64,000 nt of DNA, from assembly GCF_963422355.1 (NCBI RefSeq), contig NC_085099.1, positions 2,619,342 to 2,683,341 of the forward strand. The letters are read 5' to 3'. The position numbers and the translations under genes were made by a program. Below are positions 57,603-64,000 of the stretch, in pieces. Source of the DNA: Corticium candelabrum (Eukaryota > Porifera > Homoscleromorpha > Homosclerophorida > Plakinidae). The notes under the pieces are model-generated. The model was not told where the DNA came from. It did not search any database and saw only the letters and a program-made list of their open reading frames with translations. The number at the start of each line of letters is the position of its first letter. Positions within the stretch are counted from its first letter, which is position 1.

Positions 57603-60600
57603 GTGTGTGTGCGTGTGTGTGTGCGTGTCATTTAGACTTCTAGCTGAGAAATCGGTCTACACACTCATGTTTCTTCTCTTTCTTGTCTAACCAGCTATTG
57701 TCTCTCGACATAAGCGGAGAGAGGAAAAGACACCGGTTTCGTGTCGAGTCGTTTTCGATGAGCGAGGACGGTGACCAGGTACTAGCAGGCGGACACGTCG
57801 GTCTATGTGTGATGATGAGAACGACCGAGTGAAACGCCCATGATTTTGGTCTGTCGTTGTCAGGTGGTCGACCGTTGCTCTCACACGGCGCCCTATCTCG
57901 AGAACCCCGAGTACGAGACTCGTTGGTACTTCAAGTACTTTCTTGGACGTGGTGAGTTCTCGAAGCGCGTAAACGTCGCGTTTGTAGCCGGAAACTCTCT
58001 TGTCTGGTCGTATGCCGCATATGCCACGCTCGCGTGCATTTTGGATGGACTTCCTGTGTGCGGTCGTCGGATAACATCGAATTGTTGAAAACTGTACTTG
58101 TGGTTTTGTTTTCGCAGCGCATCAGAACTTTCTCGGCTCGGACGAGAACAAGAATCCTTTCTTTCTATCCGTCGTCGCTACGGATGCGGACAACCACGGA
58201 ACGATGCAGCATCGGTGCATCTTGTGGCATAAAAGTGGCAATCAGAGACTATGCCTGCCGTTGACACCCGGAAAGTCACTCAACTACAAGACCATTTTGC
58301 AGTGAGACCTCCCTGGGGTGTGAAGGATGTGTTGATGCACGTGTGAAGCCTACTGATTCTTCTAGGAAGTGGGGCAAGACGAAGTTTGAGAAGACACCGA
58401 GAGAGCTAGTGAGCCCGGCCATTCAGAAGGTAGGGAAGAGGTATGTTGAGTGTGTGGAGGTGATTTTGATTGTGTCTGGTTGTAGGATCTCCTCACGCTG
58501 GAGGAACAAGAGGTGGGTACACCATGGAGGTGGTTGATGAATACTTGGTAACTGGATATCTCTGTTTGTGTCAGGGAGCCGTGAACTTCAAGTTTGGAGT
58601 CTTGTATTGCAAGGAAAGGCAGACTGCTGAGACAGAGATGTTTAGTAACGGTAAACATGCGTCACTCTGGTAATTGTTCATTATTGGATAGAATGAATCT
58701 CTGCATCTTCCCTTTACATGCAGAGACTGGCAGTGAACAGTTTGGTAAATTTCTCGATCTCCTGGGAGATGTAATCCAGTTACAGGACTGGGACAGATTC
58801 AGAGGCGGCTTAGATGTCAAAAGTATGTCCAACATGTGAGTTATGTTGTTTGTATGAATGATTCAACTGTTTTTCCTGTGCAGCAAATACCACTGGCACA
58901 CAGTCCGTTTACACTGTGTATAAAGGACATGAGATCATGTTCCACGTATCCACCATGTTGCCATTCTCCCGTGACAATCCACAGCAGGTTCCAGTAACTA
59001 GTAGGATATGAGTTGTAACATTGAAGAATAACATATTGTGTGTAGGTGGAGAGGAAGCGACACATTGGTAATGACATATGTGTTATTGTCTTCTGTGAGG
59101 GAAAGTATCCATCCTTTCAGCCATCATCTATAAAATCCAAATTTATTCGTACTTATATTTCTGTGTTGTGGCTAGAATGTTTTTTTCTAAATTTCTCTCA
59201 TTTGCAGATGTTTTTGCTGTGGTCTCCTACGATAAGGAAGAAGATGGATACAGGTTGGTCATAATTAAGTCAATGAATGACTATGAAAAGATGTTCAACG
59301 GTCTTGTCAATCTGTTCAGGCTTCAGATGTACTCGGCTGAGAGCGTGCCTCTGTTTGGACCCGCTCTTCCCAACTTAGGAGTTTTCAAAGATCACATTGG
59401 ATTCCGGGAATTATTACTTGCTAAATGTGAATGCATGTGTTGTAAATCCGTTATTGACTTGCTTGCTAATTGTGTTGCATGGTTTAATTTAATAGTGATG
59501 AATGGCGAAAAAGCAGCATATGGAACTCCAATATTCAAAGACAAACGAGAAAGGACTCTTGACTTGCTTATTAGAAATCTGGAAAAGGATTATGACGCCA
59601 TGATGGTGACTTACTTACAAAAGTGGTGTGAGTCATTGCTTATCATTAGAATGTCTTCACATGCAGGCTCCTAGACGATCTCTGCTGATCTTGCCTGAGA
59701 CGTTATCGCCTCGAATTCAAAGAAGGAAGGTACAAGCTCGAGTGACTGAGTTTCAGCAAATCGGCCAAGTGAGTCATATCTACTATCAGGTGGCAAATTG
59801 AGTGCTCATTTGCAGTGATGTTGAGTGTTGACGATGTCGGTGATTTGCTGATTGTAAGATAGTTGTGCTTGTTGTGAAAAGTACCTGATAAGCTAGTGCT
59901 AAACACGATCATCACAACATGTCTCCATTGCACTTTGTAACTATACTATTGATCCAATTTTGTATGTTCATGTAGGACTTGAAGCTGAAGAAGATCATGA
60001 AGGGAGATCATCCAACAAGCTTGCAAACGTCCAGTCTCTTCAAGAAAGATGTTAGTCGTATATTCATTGTATTTCTTGTCAAGAGATGTCATAGTAATGA
60101 GAGTTTCCTTTGTAGCCTTGGGAGCCACAGCTGCTGTCAGCAGAAATATTTTCTCATGACATCGTTTGTGGAGATTCATGGGGTAAGGTGTAATATATAT
60201 TCATTGTGATGCATTGAATGCTTTAATGTATATTGTTTTTAGGAGATCAGGTCGTGATTGCATCCAGTGATGGCGTGTTTATACTCTATGGTAAGTCATG
60301 GTTATTGGTTTGATGAATTGCGTGACTCAGTGCTGGTCTTGTAATAATCCAGAGGATCATTACTATCCGCTTATCAATAAGATGATTACTGTACAACAGC
60401 TCACTGTGTGCGAATCCCATGATGTGATGGTTTTCAGAGGGGGGAACGCTTCAGGTCAGTAGTGTTTTGTATGTTAATTATTACATGAATATTACTGTTC
60501 AGTGATTTGGCAACTAAGTTGTCATTTGATATACACTGTATGTACCACATTTTAGCATTTGGCATTACTCGTCTTGCATTTAGGGATAATGAATTGTTGT

Positions 60601-63600
60601 GTAACAGATTCATGTAATAGTGTGGGGTTGTTGTTCATGCATGTTTGATAGAGGGTATTGTTTGGAAGACTTTGTAGGTTGATGACAGAGACGAGTGATT
60701 AGAACAGTACGGTAATCGTGAGTTCACTTGGCCAAGAGTGTATGATGGTAATAGAACATGTGGCACAGTAGTCAACCAGCAACATAATGGAGAGGTCTGC
60801 AGTGGCATAGGTGGGCTTCTTGAGGGGGGTCACATATCGCAGAAAAAGTATGTGTATGTGCAAGCAGGTGTATGTCGAAAATGTTAAGTCACAGTAAGAC
60901 CTCTAACGAACAGAATGTAGAAAGGAAGTATCTCTTTGTTAAGAGCGGGAAACAAGAAGCCTTAAGTTGTAGGGTAGTTCCCATTAGCCAAGGCAAGGCA
61001 ACCAGCCATTGCCAAATGAAACCTTCTAATATCGGTAGTGGTCATTGTTCTGACTTGTTTCCTATCAGTTTTTCTAGGCTTTGTATGAGATGTTCTCACT
61101 TCTGTTAGTACATATTTATAAGTCAGTGTTTCTGATGGAGAACACAGCTCTTAAGTCGAGATACATTGTTTAGACATTATTTTGCATTAGTATGAAGGTT
61201 TGCCCAAAGCAGAACAGTGAAGTAATATCATTACCATGTACATTTGTTACCGTGTTTGCAGTTTCCATGCCAGTGGTGGATTTGTAAACTAAAGGAAGAG
61301 TAAGCACCAACCAGTCCATAAAAGAGAAGTAGGTTATCAAAACATTTTTGTCATAACTGAAAGTGTTACTTCACAGCAGTGTTTGTTGGCCAAATATGAC
61401 ATCAGGGTATGTGTTGGATGGTTGATGCTGAAACATCACTTCACAGCATGTGTAGTTTTATGTGTATGTACTATGTGTACCTAATATCTATACATACAAG
61501 TCTAGTGACAAGATTGTGTAACCAGCTGGACAGAGTATTCTTGGTTTAATTAAGGTTTCAAATTCCGTTTTTGTTTGAACATACTGTTTAAACATTTGGA
61601 CATAACACAAAGCCTTTAGCAAGTTTCCTGTTGATGCATTGTCAAAAGTTTTATGAATTGCTATATCACTGATGACAGCAGATGTGACTGGTCTGTGTAT
61701 GCTTGTTGTAAGACTGTCCTTGCAACAGAGTATTCATGCAGAAAGTCTCCTCGACATCTAATCATGCAATTCACTTAGAGCTAGGAGTATTTGGACATAT
61801 CTTCAACCAGTTCATATAGCACCTGCTGTTGTTCAGAAAATATCTGATGTCTGATTGTTATTTCCAGCTCTGTACATAGTCTGCTTGACTGCATGTGTAG
61901 TTAGGTTTTATGCTACTTGTCTGAGTAAAATCTGTCATGTAAAAGGCACACTTGCATATTATGTCCTATGTGGATCTGTAATCGTAGGTGCAGTCTGATT
62001 GTCATTCCCATCAATTTTGTTGTAGGTATATTAGAATTTGTTATTGTTGACTCTCGGGTTCTCTCAAACTAAGCTTGATCTACTGGCTGCACTAAGCCAG
62101 ACATATTATTATACTAATGCAAAGTTTTGGTAATATTTTTCTAATGCTGACATTTTAACTGAATACAATACTTCAGTTGCTGGCTGTTTTGCAATGGGTA
62201 CTGTAGTATGTTTTTTTCATTTTTATAGGAAAGGAAAGATACGTGTATGTTTTCAGAACATCGGAGCTGAATATTGTTGACTCTCCTTTATTGGTAAAAT
62301 CAGAATGCAGAAGCCATCGTATACAAAGAACAAAAGGTTCAATGATTTAGTTGTGCCGGATTTCATCTACTGACTTTATTTCTCTGTATAGGATGTCACT
62401 TGTTTGCTTGTAGCCCTTCAGAATCTGAGATCTTTCAGTTGGCTGTGGCAGTCAAGAATAAAGTTCAAATTTATCAGTGGGGGAATAGCAATAGATTATC
62501 TACTGCTTCTGACATGGAACTCAATGCTTCCGATGTGCTGAGTTTTATTAGGGTTATTATTTGTTAAAGCATTGTTTATGATAAACGTTGCAACTTATAC
62601 TTGTTTTGTAGGAAGTATCTCTTGCAGATGTACCATGTGTGATGACAATGATTCACGACTTTGAGGGTAGTCAAAAGTACAAGATGTGTTTTGGCTATAA
62701 GCAACAATTTGATTTGGTGTCTGACGATGGAGACGATCGAACCGTCTTGTATGAAATCAAGTCTGGATCAAAGGTTTGGTTCTACTCAGATTGCTTCAAG
62801 CTGAGACCAGAAGTGTTACATTCTGTTTTTGCTTTTAGGTTATTCCTGTTTCAGCTGTTGACTTATATGAGGAGACTCATGCTGAAGTCGTTCTCACTTA
62901 TGGACGTTAGTATAGAAAACTAACTTGGTGTGACATTGGTTATCATAGTATTAGTTGTTGTGTATTTGCAGACAACTCTTTGCATCGGAGCTTGTCTACT
63001 GTTGAGGATATTCCCGATGTCGAAATCAAGTGGAATCATGCACCATCAGCCATTGGTAGGTATTGACATACCGAGCAAGAATCAGTGTCTTTGCATAGGG
63101 CTCTCTGTTTCTATTGCTGTAGCTTGTGCATTTCCATATATGATGGGTTTTTCATCATCATCTATTGAAATTCGACTGGCGATTAATGGGAGTTTAGTGC
63201 ACACATTGAAAATGCCTGATATTCGTTTGATTTCTGCCAAGAATGACCTAATTTTCTGCTCATCGGCTTCTGGAATTAAAGGATCGCCGCCTTGTAGTCA
63301 CAAGCCAAAGTTTGGATCTCCGTCTAGGTTCGGTCGAATGAGAACTGCAGTGTCTGTAGCTTCTCTTGTGCCTTTGCCATCTGATTCAACGGAGAATTTT
63401 ATTTATCGGATATCTGCTGACACATTGGCAGGGATCACCAGTGCTCCTAGGTCTCCTACAGTCAACAGCCCAACTCTTACTCCTCCTCCTCTGTCTCCAC
63501 TTGTTCCTTTGGTAACTGGTGCTCCACAGGTACAAATATCACGACTTGCTTCATTGAAACGAGTTCGGGGAGCAAGACGGCAAACTGATTCTGTGTATAA

Positions 63601-63709
63601 GAGCTTGGAGGAGCTGGAGTTAGCTCTCAGCGAGTTGGAGTCTATTGACCTGAAGACACCAACGTCACCAGTTGCACCAACATTTTTGAGTTGTAGTCCT
63701 CTTCAATGA
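57367..63709 (+). CDS. GARNL3: GARNL3-like Rap GTPase-activating protein with CNH domain
   Basis: Twenty-four exons in matching phase give about 930 residues. The RapGAP part starts with [20 protein letters not shown] and includes [66 protein letters not shown] and [14 protein letters not shown] carries the Asn that acts as the catalytic thumb in Rap1GAP, so GAP activity towards Rap is likely. [20 protein letters not shown] follows. The C-terminal half is a CNH (citron homology) domain, with [34 protein letters not shown] and [21 protein letters not shown] low-complexity Ser/Pro/Thr tail ends SCSPLQ. The start is uncertain: ATG 57367 gives a hydrophobic leader-like stretch and ATG 57472 ([11 protein letters not shown]) fits GARNL3 better. 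The intron 60455-62228 is by far the longest, and no exon was recognised in it. Confidence 0.92.
57518..57627 (+). repeat. (TG)n microsatellite in the first GARNL3 intron
   Basis: About 110 bp of GT repeats with GC interruptions, directly after the exon ending at 57504. Confidence 0.95.
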
Positions 63710-63963
63710 GGTAGGTGTATACGTATTTAGTGAGTAAATACTTATAGTACAGATGTCCAAATAGCTTAGTATTGTGCAATAGATACGTTGTTATTGTTTC
63801 TGAACAATTTTTATGGGACATCAGATAGTTTCATTTATTTATGTACAGTACATTGTTGACTATAGAATATTATTGAAGTGTTATATCACTAACTTCCATG
63901 TGCAACTGGAACTCTCCTAAACTGGAACTCTCCTAATTTGCATTGCTGAAATTATGTTTTACT

Positions 63964-63964
63964 G

Positions 63965-63997
<33 letters not shown>

Positions 63998-64000
63998 ATG
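63964..64000 (+). repeat. (TCTG)n microsatellite at the window edge
   Basis: TCTG units with one TTTG variant, running to the end of the window. Confidence 0.85.

Overview
This is eukaryotic, animal nuclear DNA. Genes are split into many short exons by GT-AG introns, often only 50-70 bp, and several products are animal-specific: LIM-homeodomain factors, a receptor tyrosine phosphatase with Ig domains, and a GARNL3-type RapGAP. Compact introns, abundant (TG/CA)n, (AT)n and (TCTG)n microsatellites and many small decayed transposons suggest a marine invertebrate, possibly an early-branching lineage such as a sponge. The species assignment is inference; the gene identities rest on protein similarity recognised by eye. 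Exon edges were placed by splice consensus plus reading-phase agreement and may be off by a base or two.

Layout. 1-3.2 kb: a divergent inverted duplication carrying a Cys/His-rich reading frame, and AT-rich repeats. 3.27-11.17 kb (+): an SLC44 choline-transporter-like gene, 5' end missing, with a tRNA-derived SINE and a palindromic element in its introns. 11.35-13.13 kb (-): an intronless WDCP homologue, convergent with SLC44. 15.1-16.6 kb (-): a decayed non-LTR retroelement cut by an (AT)n tract that also holds a 2.2-kb hAT relic (16.68-18.92 kb). 20.4-24.1 kb (+): a medium-chain acyl-CoA dehydrogenase (ACADM). 26.9-28.5 kb (-): a second decayed retroelement of the same family.

29.4-40.9 kb: a tight cluster of four LIM genes. 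They are LHX6/8 (+), LHX3/4 (+), a LIM-only LMO4-like gene (-) and LMX1 (-). All four share the intron between LIM1 and LIM2 at the same place and phase. 40.9-47.1 kb holds no confident gene, only a weak trace of coding character on the minus strand.

47.16-52.70 kb (+): a 31-exon receptor tyrosine phosphatase with signal peptide, Reeler domain, Thr-rich linker, five Ig domains, transmembrane helix and one PTP domain. I do not recall this architecture being described. Downstream come a PIF/Harbinger-like MITE (53.1-53.7 kb) and a decayed tandem copy of the 3' half of the phosphatase gene (54.35-56.5 kb). 57.37-63.71 kb (+): a GARNL3 homologue with RapGAP and CNH domains.

The genes do not form one pathway. 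The LIM cluster is the one functionally coherent block: LIM-HD proteins and LMO proteins compete for LDB-type co-factors in other animals, so co-regulation there is plausible.
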